A DNA stretch of 51,762 nt from Bacteroidales bacterium (GTDB lineage Bacteria; Bacteroidota; Bacteroidia; Bacteroidales; P3): NCBI GenBank assembly GCA_017439185.1, contig JAFRTM010000011.1, positions 1-51,762 on the forward strand, read 5' to 3'. How positions within the stretch are numbered: position 1 is the first letter of the stretch; each line of letters begins with the position of its first letter. Below are positions 26,310 to 36,400 of the stretch, one piece after another. The notes beneath the pieces were generated by a model. The model was given only the letters and a program-made list of their open reading frames with translations. It was not told the origin of the DNA and searched no databases. The translations under genes were made by a program, and so were the position numbers.

Positions 26310-29183
26310 ATGTTCTACCAACTTATAAAGAACAAGCGAGACCAGTGGAGTCAATCGCCATCGTGTCCAGTCAAGACGCTTGTTGACTACATCGAGAGCC
26401 GAGGCATGATGCGTGATGCTCAAATTGAGGCAATAAAGACATATCTCTTCTTGAAGATTGCCTGTGGCAACAGACCTCTCTGGGAGTTGTTTTATAAAGG
26501 CATCCTTTCTTCTCCCGAAACGATAGCCATCACTGGTACAGAACGGGATATCCTTGGCAACAACATACCGGCATTGGCCTTGATGGAATATGCCACTCTG
26601 CCGAACAGAAAGGGCAACCCTTTGGCTCCTGAACTTGTCAAAAACATCAAGTCCAACCCTACTGCCATCAACTATGAACAGGTGTTCCGCCAACTCTTCT
26701 ATAATGTTAGTTATCCTGACTATCTCTTTAGCCTCCCGATGGGCGCAGGCAAGACCTATCTGATGGCGGCATTCATATATCTCGACCTTTATTTTGCACA
26801 GAACGAGCCAGACAATCCCGTCTTTGCCCACAACTTCATAATTCTGGCTCCATCAGGCCTGAAATCATCCATTATACCATCGCTTCGCAAGATACAGAAT
26901 TTCGATCCCTCATGGGTGTTGCCAGAGCCCGCAGCCGGCAATATCAAGAGGCTTATCAAGTTTGAAATCCTTGATGAGCAGAAAAGTGCCAAGAAAAGCA
27001 ACCGCACCAAGAATCCCAATGCTCAAAAGTTAAACATGCACCTTGGATGTGAGGGTGAAGGACTTATGGGTCTTGTGGCAGTTACAAACGCTGAAAAAGT
27101 AATTCTCAACCGTTGGGACAAAGACAAAGATGCTAAACTTTTTGACTCAGAAGACATCATCGCCAACGAACTCCGCCAAATCATTGGCAAGATACCACAA
27201 ATGGCGGTATTTATCGATGAGGTACACCACGCTGCTGACAGCGAAATCAGACTTCGCCAAGTAGTAACCTACTGGGCTGAAGGGAATAACTTCAACTGTA
27301 TGCTGGGTTTCTCAGGCACTCCTTATCTGGAACATGCCGAAAGAGTTCAGATAAATGACTCTATCACCGTCAGCAACACCGATCTGTCCAATGTGGTCTA
27401 TCATTATCCGTTGATTGATGGCATCGGTAATTTCCTGAAATATCCTGATATCCGCACTGCCGATGCCGATAGCGAGACAATCATCCGCAATGGTTTAACC
27501 CACTTCCTCGACAGGTTCAAAGACAAAGTCTATGCCGGTGGCTTATGTGCCAAGATGGCAATCTATTGCGGGAAAATTGAGACGCTTGAAGAAAAGGTCT
27601 ATCCTCTTGTGGCCGAAGTGTTGCAGTCCCATGGCATCAACCCGGCCGAAGCAGTGTTGAAATACCACGACGGTAACAAGCAGTATTCAGCCCCTGAAGG
27701 TGCAGAATCGGCTTTCGCTGCGCTCGATACCTCTCTTTCGATGATTCGAGTTGTTTTACTGGTACAGATTGGCAAGGAAGGGTGGGATTGCCGCAGCTTG
27801 GCTGGAGTCATACTCTCGCAACAGGGCGACTGTCCAAAGAACATGGTGCTGCAAACCAGCTGCCGTTGTCTGCGTCAAGTGGAACGAGGCAAAACAGAAG
27901 AGGCCGTAATCTGGCTCAACAAGTACAACGCCGACACTCTGAACACCCAGCTAAGCAAGACCCAGAACACCTCTGTCAAGGAAATCAATGCCAAGCATCA
28001 GGCCGAGCCGGTGATGATTAAACGGTATTCCCGAATGGAGGTGCAAAAAGTGCCGCCGATTGACTTCTACCAACTAAAGGTTGTCTATAACACCTTGTTG
28101 ATCGAGGAAACTCCCGACACGAAAAACAGATTACAAACCAAGTGCATTGAAAAGAATCATCACACACTTGTCAATGTGCAAGACTTGTCAGGAAAAGTAA
28201 CCAAAACCTATGCTCTCGACACCCAAACAGGAGAACGAATTACCTATACCGACTGGCTCCATACCATCGCTAAAGAGAGTTTTGATACTCTTTCTGTTCA
28301 AGAGATGAAAATATATGATGCAGATTTGCGCAGCATCTTTTCCAAAATCACCGTTGAAAAAGAGGGTACTCGCTTCACTGACGAGCAATACAATCAGCAA
28401 CGCATCAGGTCACTTATCCGCCAAGCCTTTGTGCCTCGGCGCGACTTTGAAACCCAGGAAGAAGTTATTTCCACTGAGGCAAGTCTGCTCCAGATTGAAA
28501 AACTAACTTCGCCAGTGGAGTCTTATGTCGGAGACAAACGCTACTACCCAGATCAACAGACTGTACAAGAGATTACCGATGACGACAAGCAGCCCAACGT
28601 TATTACCCCCGAGATGCAGAAGGCGATAGATACGCTCAAGGCCGCCGGGATGCCAATCCCCGACTATATGCGAGGCAAGGAGCATCATCCTGAGCGCAAC
28701 CACACCTATCATTATATGCCTTACCGTTTCGACAGCTCGTTGGAACGTGAATATCTTGAACAGGCTTTGGCTTGCATCAAAGACCAAAACATAGAAGTGT
28801 ACTACAATGGGGATGACCAGCTCACCAACTTCAAGATAGACTGCTTCAAGCGGAGTGGTCGGCATTGGGTGCGCATAGGCAAGTATGTGCCCGACTTTCT
28901 TGTCCTCAGTCGCAATGCCAAAGGTGGCATCCACAAGGTGATTATTGTAGAGACCAAAGGCGAAGGATTTGCCGCCAAGTTCGCCGACCGCCGCCACTTT
29001 ATGGAGTCCCAATTCATCAAGCAGAACAATGAAAAGTTCGGCTACCGCCGTTTTGAATTCCTGTATATTGAAGACACGCTCAAACCTGCGCTACGGCAAC
29101 AGAAAATATTTGAGTCCATTAACAGTTTCTTTAATGAAAAAGCAGTTACCGAGGAATCCTCGGTAGTTGGACCTAAACAATAG
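26310..29183 (+). CDS. res: Type III restriction enzyme, helicase-nuclease subunit (Res)
   Basis: 957 residues from ATG 26310 (a TTG two codons earlier is possible). It is a superfamily 2 translocase-nuclease: Walker A LPMGAGKT about 142-149, DEAH-like box FIDEVHH about 300, motif III GFSGTPYLE about 332, and motif VI QTSCRCLRQVERGK about 512. The C-terminus carries a PD-(D/E)XK nuclease: YVPDFLVL near 859 and VETKGEG near 880. Type III Res proteins bind Mod, translocate or diffuse on DNA, and cut when two unmodified sites face each other. The order res then mod is the reverse of the usual mod then res. The mod gene follows after 50 bases. Confidence 0.9.
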   Translation: MFYQLIKNKRDQWSQSPSCPVKTLVDYIESRGMMRDAQIEAIKTYLFLKIACGNRPLWELFYKGILSSPETIAITGTERDILGNNIPALALMEYATLPNRKGNPLAPELVKNIKSNPTAINYEQVFRQLFYNVSYPDYLFSLPMGAGKTYLMAAFIYLDLYFAQNEPDNPVFAHNFIILAPSGLKSSIIPSLRKIQNFDPSWVLPEPAAGNIKRLIKFEILDEQKSAKKSNRTKNPNAQKLNMHLGCEGEGLMGLVAVTNAEKVILNRWDKDKDAKLFDSEDIIANELRQIIGKIPQMAVFIDEVHHAADSEIRLRQVVTYWAEGNNFNCMLGFSGTPYLEHAERVQINDSITVSNTDLSNVVYHYPLIDGIGNFLKYPDIRTADADSETIIRNGLTHFLDRFKDKVYAGGLCAKMAIYCGKIETLEEKVYPLVAEVLQSHGINPAEAVLKYHDGNKQYSAPEGAESAFAALDTSLSMIRVVLLVQIGKEGWDCRSLAGVILSQQGDCPKNMVLQTSCRCLRQVERGKTEEAVIWLNKYNADTLNTQLSKTQNTSVKEINAKHQAEPVMIKRYSRMEVQKVPPIDFYQLKVVYNTLLIEETPDTKNRLQTKCIEKNHHTLVNVQDLSGKVTKTYALDTQTGERITYTDWLHTIAKESFDTLSVQEMKIYDADLRSIFSKITVEKEGTRFTDEQYNQQRIRSLIRQAFVPRRDFETQEEVISTEASLLQIEKLTSPVESYVGDKRYYPDQQTVQEITDDDKQPNVITPEMQKAIDTLKAAGMPIPDYMRGKEHHPERNHTYHYMPYRFDSSLEREYLEQALACIKDQNIEVYYNGDDQLTNFKIDCFKRSGRHWVRIGKYVPDFLVLSRNAKGGIHKVIIVETKGEGFAAKFADRRHFMESQFIKQNNEKFGYRRFEFLYIEDTLKPALRQQKIFESINSFFNEKAVTEESSVVGPKQ

Positions 29184-29233
29184 AATAATAACAACTTGTT
29201 CCATTTTGGAATAGGTTCAATATACGATGACCT

Positions 29234-31114
29234 ATGGCAATAAAATACATACCTTATTATCCCAATACCCTTGAGGGGCAAGCGTTGCTGGACAATTTTG
29301 TGCGGACGCGGAGGATGCTTTCTTATCGGGACAACAATGTGGTGGTGGAGCATATACAAAGGGGGATGCCGTTGTATGAAGTGCAGCAGGTGGAACATGT
29401 GGGTGCAGAGAGCAATGGAAATATGCTACTGCGGGGCGAATGTCTGTCGGCATGCGCCTACCTGAAGGAGCAGGGCATTGAGGTGGACTTGGTCTATATC
29501 GACCCACCATTTGCATCGGGTGCCGACTATGCCAAGAAGGTGTATGTGCGTCGCAACCCCAAGGTGGCAGAGGCTATACAGCAAGCGGAAAGCGAATTGG
29601 ATGTAGAGGAGCTGAAAGCCTTTGAGGAAAAGATGTATGGCGACGTGTGGGACAAAGAACGTTATCTTAACTGGATGTATGAGAACCTGATGTCCATCAA
29701 AAGTGTGATGAGTGAGCATGCCAGCATCTATGTACATCTTGACTACCATATTGGACATTATGTCAAGATTCTTATGGATGAGATATTTGGGGAGGATAAT
29801 TTCAGAAATGAAATAATATGGCACTATACTAATAAAATGAGTGGTACAACAAGCCCTCACGATTTCGTATGCGAACATGATACGATTTTTCGTTATTCTA
29901 AAAGTGAAGGTTATTTATACAATGTCATTACAGAGGGAAGGGACGAGCCTGTCAAACAGAGTAAACGAGTTAAAGTAGATGGAAAAAACATGAGGGCTCG
30001 TGATGAAGCGGGTAATATTATTTATGAGATTTCCGTAGATAAGAAAGTTAAAGATGTATGGGAAATACCCTATATAGCTTCCACTGACTCTCAGCGTGTT
30101 GACTATGCCACCCAAAAACCAGAAGCCTTATTAGAACGTATTATCAAAGCCAGTAGCGATGAGGAAATGCTGGTGGCAGACTTCTTTGGCGGCAGCGGGG
30201 TGACTGCTGCTGTCGCTCAAAAACTGGGACGACGCTTTATCCACAACGACATTGGGATTAACAGCATCCAAACCACCCGCGACCGCCTACAGGCTCTCGG
30301 TGCCAGCTTCGACATCAAGGAGGTGCGCGATGGTGTGTCGCTCTACCGCAATCCCGTGCAGACAATGGAGAAACTGCGCAGCCTTATCCTTGGCTTGCGT
30401 AATGAGGACAAACTTGACAAGTTCTGGGAGGGTAGCATCCACGACAGCCAGTGCGGTATGATGCCAGTTTACCTGCCAAACCTGATGGATAGCACCACTC
30501 GCTTGCTCGACCGTCCGCTGATGAATCGAATAATTCACGAGGCAATGCCCGATTTGCCCGATGATGTGCGTAAGGTAATTGTCTACTACATCGACATTAC
30601 TGACCGGCAGGATATAGAAGCCTTCATACACGAAAACAACGATGTGTCTATGGCAGAGATAGAACTGCGCGACCTGAAACAAGTGCTCGACAATGTGGTG
30701 GTGGAAGACGAAGCCGAGTTCAATTTGAGCCAGGTGCAGGATGGCATTCTCGAAAAATGGCAGGTAAGCATTGAGCGATTCCATAGTGACCGCGTGAAGC
30801 GCAAGATTGATGACTACAACATCAACGGCCAGACACAGGCCTCAGCCAAAGGGAAAGAGTTCAAGCCCATTCTCATCAGCGAAGAAGGCTTGGAAACCAT
30901 CGAGTGGCTTTCTGTTGACTGTTCGACGGCCGAAAAGACAGCCCCCTGGCACAGCGACGCAGAAATCAAAATAGACCGCCTCGGCTACGTCATTGAGAAC
31001 GGCAAGAAAACCACCCGTTTCTGGGACGGCACCATCCGCACCGACAACCCTCCCCTCCGCCTCAAAATCCGCAACATCTGCGGCGATGAAAGTGTATTTA
31101 TACATGGAGAATAA
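29234..31114 (+). CDS. mod: Type III DNA methyltransferase (Mod), beta class
   Basis: 626 residues. Catalytic motif IV DPPF at 90-93 (in [16 protein letters not shown]) comes before the AdoMet motif [12 protein letters not shown] at about 314-324. [12 protein letters not shown] precedes motif I, as in beta-class N6-adenine methyltransferases of type III systems. The region between motif IV and motif I, where the target-recognition domain lies in this class, is coded by AT-rich DNA (29800-30090, about 30-40% GC by line). The flanking parts of the same gene reach about 60%, a sign of domain exchange. The C-terminal 280 residues probably contact Res. The target sequence cannot be predicted. Confidence 0.9.
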   Translation: MAIKYIPYYPNTLEGQALLDNFVRTRRMLSYRDNNVVVEHIQRGMPLYEVQQVEHVGAESNGNMLLRGECLSACAYLKEQGIEVDLVYIDPPFASGADYAKKVYVRRNPKVAEAIQQAESELDVEELKAFEEKMYGDVWDKERYLNWMYENLMSIKSVMSEHASIYVHLDYHIGHYVKILMDEIFGEDNFRNEIIWHYTNKMSGTTSPHDFVCEHDTIFRYSKSEGYLYNVITEGRDEPVKQSKRVKVDGKNMRARDEAGNIIYEISVDKKVKDVWEIPYIASTDSQRVDYATQKPEALLERIIKASSDEEMLVADFFGGSGVTAAVAQKLGRRFIHNDIGINSIQTTRDRLQALGASFDIKEVRDGVSLYRNPVQTMEKLRSLILGLRNEDKLDKFWEGSIHDSQCGMMPVYLPNLMDSTTRLLDRPLMNRIIHEAMPDLPDDVRKVIVYYIDITDRQDIEAFIHENNDVSMAEIELRDLKQVLDNVVVEDEAEFNLSQVQDGILEKWQVSIERFHSDRVKRKIDDYNINGQTQASAKGKEFKPILISEEGLETIEWLSVDCSTAEKTAPWHSDAEIKIDRLGYVIENGKKTTRFWDGTIRTDNPPLRLKIRNICGDESVFIHGE

Positions 31115-31144
31115 AGACAATCATCACTTTTATTTATTCAAAAA

Positions 31145-31930
31145 ATGAGTTCGAAAGGTAAACACAGTACTAATAAGCCATTCCATTCTGGAGTTAGAGA
31201 GGCTCAGATAAAAGTATTGGAACGTAAGATAGATAATCTTGGCAATTTGATTAAAAGTCATCAAATCGCTTATGAGTCATACATCCAAATGCTCTCTTCG
31301 ATGGTTGGTCACGATATGAAAAATTGTTTGATTACAATTGATGGATTACTTTACAATAAAAAGAATAATGAAAATTGGACTCCTGATGAAATGCAAGCAT
31401 TAGAACAATCATTAAAGATGATGCATGATTCAATTCTACAATTTCAAAATGTCTCTATGGTTTCAGATACTACAAAATTTGAACTAAAAAAATTAGTATC
31501 GGCTATTACCTCTATACATAGAAATGTTTTTCAGAAGGAGAAGATTGATTTTGTCACACACTATAGTGATAATAACATTGTAATAGAACAGCCATACCAT
31601 ACTATACAGATAATAATAAACAATCTAATAATAAATGCTGTAAAGGCAATGTCCAATGTTGATCAAAAGAAGCTGGCTCTAGATATTGATATAAAGGAAG
31701 GACTATGTCATTTAAAAGTCCGAGATAATGGCTGTATTATTGATGAAAATATTTCCCGTAATATATTCAAATATGGATTCTCAACAACAGGAGGTTCAGG
31801 TATAGGTCTATTTCAGGTCAATGAATGTTTAAAGCGAATGAATGGTGGGATATCTGTTGTTAATGAGCCCGAAGATTCAGAATATGTAAAATCATTCGCT
31901 ATATATTTCCCTCTCAATTCAAAGATTTAA
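31145..31930 (+). CDS. Soluble histidine kinase
   Basis: 261 residues with no signal peptide or membrane helix. Residues 18-50 form a likely coiled coil (AQIKVLERKIDNLGNLIKSH). The phosphoacceptor is His56 in VGHDMKN. The ATPase domain has the N box NNLIINAVKAM (159-169), G1 DNG (194-196), an F-box-like FKYGFST (208-214) and G2 GGSGIGLF (216-223). With no dedicated sensor domain, the signal must come through the coiled coil, a partner protein or DNA. It sits 30 bases after mod and 13 before the response regulator. Sampled lines are about one third GC, well below the flanks. Confidence 0.88.
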   Translation: MSSKGKHSTNKPFHSGVREAQIKVLERKIDNLGNLIKSHQIAYESYIQMLSSMVGHDMKNCLITIDGLLYNKKNNENWTPDEMQALEQSLKMMHDSILQFQNVSMVSDTTKFELKKLVSAITSIHRNVFQKEKIDFVTHYSDNNIVIEQPYHTIQIIINNLIINAVKAMSNVDQKKLALDIDIKEGLCHLKVRDNGCIIDENISRNIFKYGFSTTGGSGIGLFQVNECLKRMNGGISVVNEPEDSEYVKSFAIYFPLNSKI

Positions 31931-31943
31931 AAAAGAAAGCAAT

Positions 31944-32852
31944 ATGTATAAAAGTATTTTAATTATTGATGATGAAGAACAACAGGCAAAAAACCTAAAA
32001 GAAGCATTGTCAAAAAGTCTTCCTGATTGTAAATTCGAAATTGCATCTTCCGAAGAAGAGATTGAGTCTAAAATCAATCATTACTTTTTTCTCATTGCCA
32101 TCGTTGACCTTCGAATGGATGGCCGACAAACAGATGGCATTGGTATAATACAGGAGATTAATGAACGCAATCCTATCGCAAAAGTAATAGCTGTATCTGC
32201 ATATTCATCAGAATATGCAGAGGCATTAAAAAAATTAATTGACGGCCGGAATATTTTTAGATTCAGTTCCAAATCATCATTTAGTACTTGGTTGCCTGAA
32301 CTTGAAGAAATAATCAAGGATTGTTTTTTGCAGTTTGAAGACAACCACTATATTGGACAACGTGCGTTATTGTCGTATTATAATGATGCCAAAAATGAAA
32401 CTGATACATTTAAAAAAGGGCAAAGTTTCGAGTATTTTATATCTACTTTATTCAGCAATATGGGGTATAGTAGGATTCGAATGAGGGTGAAAGACCGTAG
32501 TTCCAATGAGGTCGATTTGATAGTACGAAACGAAACGACAGATTTATTTCTTAACAAATTTGGAAAATATTTTTTAGTGGAATGTAAAAACAAACCCAAT
32601 GAAGCTGTTGGTAAAAATGATTTTATAGTATTTTACAACAAACTGCGTAATGCATCTTCAATGTCTGAACTGGGAATTCTTTGTACATCAGGATACATTG
32701 CAAGAACCACCTATTTAGAGGCCATGAGAGAAAGCCAAGGTGAGAAAAAAGTTATTTTTCTATCAAATCCAGAGATTGTCAGAATGATTACTTCAGACAA
32801 CATCCGAGAAGAATTCAAGAACATTCTTGATGAGCAAGTAAAAGACAACTAA
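31944..32852 (+). CDS. Response regulator fused to an Mrr-like nuclease domain
   Basis: 302 residues. Receiver domain 1-125: acidic pocket Asp9/Asp10 (LIIDDEE), phosphoacceptor Asp55 (AIVDLRMDG), Ser85 (VIAVSAYS) and Lys110 (FSSKSS). The output domain, 155-290, is not a DNA-binding helix-turn-helix. It reads as an Mrr_cat-type PD-(D/E)XK fold: GQSFEYFISTLFSNMGY (Glu163), NEVDLIV (Asp191), YFLVECKN (Glu213, Lys215), then ELGILCTSGYIARTTYLEA and VIFLSNPEIV. All expected metal-binding residues are present, so it should be an active endonuclease if folded. Paired with the kinase upstream, phosphorylation could switch cutting on or off. About 27% GC in one sampled line, so probably acquired. Confidence 0.87.
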   Translation: MYKSILIIDDEEQQAKNLKEALSKSLPDCKFEIASSEEEIESKINHYFFLIAIVDLRMDGRQTDGIGIIQEINERNPIAKVIAVSAYSSEYAEALKKLIDGRNIFRFSSKSSFSTWLPELEEIIKDCFLQFEDNHYIGQRALLSYYNDAKNETDTFKKGQSFEYFISTLFSNMGYSRIRMRVKDRSSNEVDLIVRNETTDLFLNKFGKYFLVECKNKPNEAVGKNDFIVFYNKLRNASSMSELGILCTSGYIARTTYLEAMRESQGEKKVIFLSNPEIVRMITSDNIREEFKNILDEQVKDN

Positions 32853-32942
32853 AATAATCCAGCCTTTCTCCTATGCACTATTCTGCTCCAACAGAATAAC
32901 CATAAATAATTCATACTGAACATACCGATGCCGTCTATAAGT

Positions 32943-32993
32943 GAGCACGTAAATGAGTATGTAAATGAGCATGTAAATGAGCATGTAAATGAG
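32943..32993. repeat. Intergenic tandem repeat, four 12-bp units
   Basis: GAGCACGTAAAT, GAGTATGTAAAT, GAGCATGTAAAT twice, then GAG. The 12-bp step differs from the 11-bp arrays elsewhere. Confidence 0.85.
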
Positions 32994-33371
32994 TGATGCC
33001 GATAAATGCTGGAGCAAATACATAACATAATGTTCAAGTAGACCAAAAAGTGGACTATAAGGAAGCACAGAAAGTGGTACAGAAAATGAATTGAAAAAAA
33101 CTACAAACAATGAAGAATATTCGCCGTATGGGGCCAGATAAAGGCAGCCATTGGTAAGTAATAAATAAGGACACAAACGGATGGTTAGAATCTGTTAGAA
33201 ATGAGTGGTTGAGAAAAAAAAACAGAAAACGAGACCGGAGGAAAACCGCGATACAACAAATCTAGCATAGTAATATCCGATATCCGTAAGAGAGGAAATC
33301 GACTTACTTTCTTCCCTATGGACATAAGATACGATATCGTAAAGATAAATTTTGTTATTATTAAAAATAAT

Positions 33372-33402
33372 AGTATCTTTTTTCCTACGGAAAGAAGATA
33401 CT
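33372..33402. other. 14-bp perfect-stem hairpin
   Basis: AGTATCTTTTTTCC and GGAAAGAAGATACT pair over all 14 positions (one G-T) around a TAC loop. A looser copy of the same words (ACTTTCTTCC, then AAGATAC) lies about 70 bases upstream. There is no T run on either side. Role unknown. Confidence 0.65.
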
Positions 33403-33439
33403 GCGTCTCGGGAATCCAATAAAAAAATTGCTTTTTTTC

Positions 33440-33469
33440 TTGCTATTCCGCTCGACTTTTGTATCTTTG
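33440..33469 (+). promoter_or_regulatory. Promoter of the alpha-2-macroglobulin-like gene
   Basis: TTG (33440-33442), 19 bases, TATCTTTG (33462-33469), giving a leader of about 20 bases before ATG 33497. Confidence 0.6.
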
Positions 33470-33496
33470 TACCTATTAATATAAACAGTTTTGACT

Positions 33497-36400
33497 ATGA
33501 AGAAGGTGTTTTCTTTGCTGATTGTCAGTTTGTTGATATCATCGGCTATGGCACAGGTGAACTATGAAAAGTCTTGGAAAGCGGTGGATTCGCTCTACAA
33601 GGAGCGGCAGTACAACTCGGCCTACGGGAAATGCAAGCCGCTGTATGAGGCGGCGGTGAAGGCGGGTGACTCGCCCAACATGCTGAGGGGTGCCTATCTG
33701 CTTTCCCGCATAGAGGGTGCCTACCGCGAAGGGGCGGCCGACTCGGCGGAAATCCGCTACAGGGCGCTGATTCCGAAGCTGGCACCGGTGGAGAAGGCTC
33801 TGGCCGAGGTATTCCTGGCCAAGTTCTACCACGACTATATGATGCACAACCGTTGGAGGATAAGGGACAACAGCAACACCGACGAGAGCGGCCTGGACTA
33901 CAAGCTGTGGTCGGAGGAGAGGTTCAGGAACGAGGTGGAGAAGCATGTGGCGTTGGCCCTGGAGGGTGAGCGGCTGCTGAAGAGCACCAAGGTGGAGGAT
34001 CAGAAAAGCTACTGCGAGAGGAGCTACCGGGGAAGCACCAACGTGACGCCGACGCTCTACGACGTGGTGATGAACTACGCGGTGGACTGCGCGTCGGACT
34101 ACGGCAAGAGGGTGGAGCTGATAAAGAAGCTCATAGACTTCCACAAGGGTGATGCCGACGAGTTGAGGATATACTACGACCTGAGGCTGCTGGACGAGCT
34201 GGCGAGAACTCCGAACGGGGAGAAGCCTACGGACAAGACCTACCGCAGGTATATAGAGAAATACAGGGGTACGAAATGCGAGTGGATAGTGTCGTTCTAT
34301 GAGGAGGCGGCACGGTGGCTGCTGGGCGAGGGACGCCGGGTGGAGGCCAAGGCGATATGCGACGAGGCGATAGCGCGCTACGGCGAGAGCACGCTGATAG
34401 GTGGCTGCAAGACCATGTCGGCGGACATTGCCCATCCCAACATAAAGCTGGAGATGCTGGGAAGCGAGATGGAGGGTCACGACCTGCTGGCGAGGGTGAC
34501 GGTGAGGAATATCGACCAGCTGTATTTCCGCGTGATAAAGAAGGATAAAGCCTACGAAAAGATATATTCGAGCGACCAGCTGCAGGCGGTCTACAGGAAG
34601 GCCAAGGTGGAGAAGGAGTGGAGCCAGAAGCTGCCCCACCGCACCGACTACGGCGAGCAGAAGGCCTACGTGTATATCCCGCCGATGGAGCATGGGAAAT
34701 GGATACTGCTGGTGTCGTCGAGCAAAGACTTCCAGGAGAACGGCATGGTGGCGAAGCAGTTTGACTGCTGCGAGGCACAGATAGTGTCGGCGGCTCCGGG
34801 GTGGAGCAACTATATGGAAGGCTATGTGGTGACCCGCACCGACGGCAAGGCGTTATCGGGGGTGAAGGTGGAGATGGAAGCCTACGACTACAACAAGGAC
34901 ACCCGCACGACGGTGGCGCAGACGACCACCGACAGCAAGGGCTACTACCACTTCGACAACCCCAAGGGACTTTACCGCAACTACAGGGTGATAGCCACCT
35001 ATAAGGGCTACACGATGGACCGCAGCGCCGAGACGATACAGCAGGAGAGCCTCTCGAGCGGACGGGGCCTGCACTGCGTGATAGACAGGCCGGTCTATAA
35101 GCTGGGCGAGGAGGTGAGCTTCGCCTACGTGTGCTACGAGACCAACCACCGCACCGAAGGCAAGACGCTGAAAGGATGCCATATAACGGTGGAGCTCTAC
35201 GACGTGAACAGGAAGGTGCTGGACAGCGTGAAGCTGGTGAGCGACGAGTTCGGCATGTGCCACGGCAGTTTCCGTCTGCCGACCGACGCCTTGCCGGGCA
35301 ACTTCTCGCTGAAGGGCAGGATAAAAGACTCCTACGTGACCGAGAGCACCACGCTGAACGTGCAGGAATACAAGCAGCCCAAGTTTGTGGTGACGATGGA
35401 GGGGGACGGCGGCAAGCACGTCTTCGGCAAGTCTATGACGGTGAAGGGACGGGCGGCGAGCTACAGCCAGGTGCCGATATCGGGCGCCAAGGTGAAATAT
35501 ACCGTGACCCGCAGGGAGATGTACCGCCCCTGGCGATGGTGGTTCAACCCGAGACCGGTGGTCACCACGGTGGCGACCGGCGAGACGGAGAGCGCAAGCG
35601 ACGGCACGTTCGACGTGACTTTCGTGCCGATGCCCGACTCGGCAGTGGAGCTCAGCAGGAAGCCCTGCTTCATATATACGGTGAAAGTTGACGTCACCGA
35701 CATCAACGGCGAGACCCATGACAAATATTTCACCACGCGGGTGGGATACGAGAACAGCTACCTCTCGCTCGGGGTAGGGGAGGAAGAGGAGAACCTCTCG
35801 AGCCTGAGCGTGGGCCACTACAACCTGGACGGCGCACCGCTGGAGGGCAAGATATATGTGAGCATAGAGAAGCTCAAGTCACCCGCCAAACCCCATCTGA
35901 AACACGACCTGTTCGACGCCGACGCCTACCAGGGCATCAGCCAGGCCGAGTTCGAGAAGCGCTATACGCTGATGGGATACGACAACACATACTTCGACCC
36001 CGCGGGATGGGCAGTGGAGCGCAAGGTGCTGAGCACGCAGGTGACGATAGCCAAAGGCGAAGAGGACAACGAGATAGACTTCTACGAGCTGGCCACCGGC
36101 GCCTATAGAATCAAGGCGTGGACCACCGACAGCGAAGGCAACCGCGTGGAGACCGAGCGCATCACCATGGTGACCAACACGTCCGACGACATGCCGCAGA
36201 CCCAGAACCTCCTGTGGTCGAAGCTCGACAGGAGCAAATACCAGGCAGGCGACAAGGCAGTGCTCAGGTTCGGCTCGCGCTATACGGGACTGAAGGTCTA
36301 TTACTGCCTCTCGATGGGCAAAAAGATACTCGACCGCAGGATAGTGGACATCAACAACGAGGTGAAGGAGATAGAGATACCCGTCACCGAGGAGAGCGTA

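Larger units (their letters stand above)
32853..33496. other. Intergenic region, right edge of the island
   Basis: Contains the 12-bp tandem array at 32943, a palindrome TACGATATCGTA near 33328, a 14-bp-stem hairpin at 33372 and the promoter of the next gene. No credible gene; the reverse frame over the array only repeats an I/L-Y tetrapeptide. Confidence 0.6.

Noticed and set aside
32871-33176. Reverse-strand frame of 101 residues with an IYML repeat
   Set aside because: The peptide repeat is produced by the 12-bp DNA array and no start or promoter signals support it.
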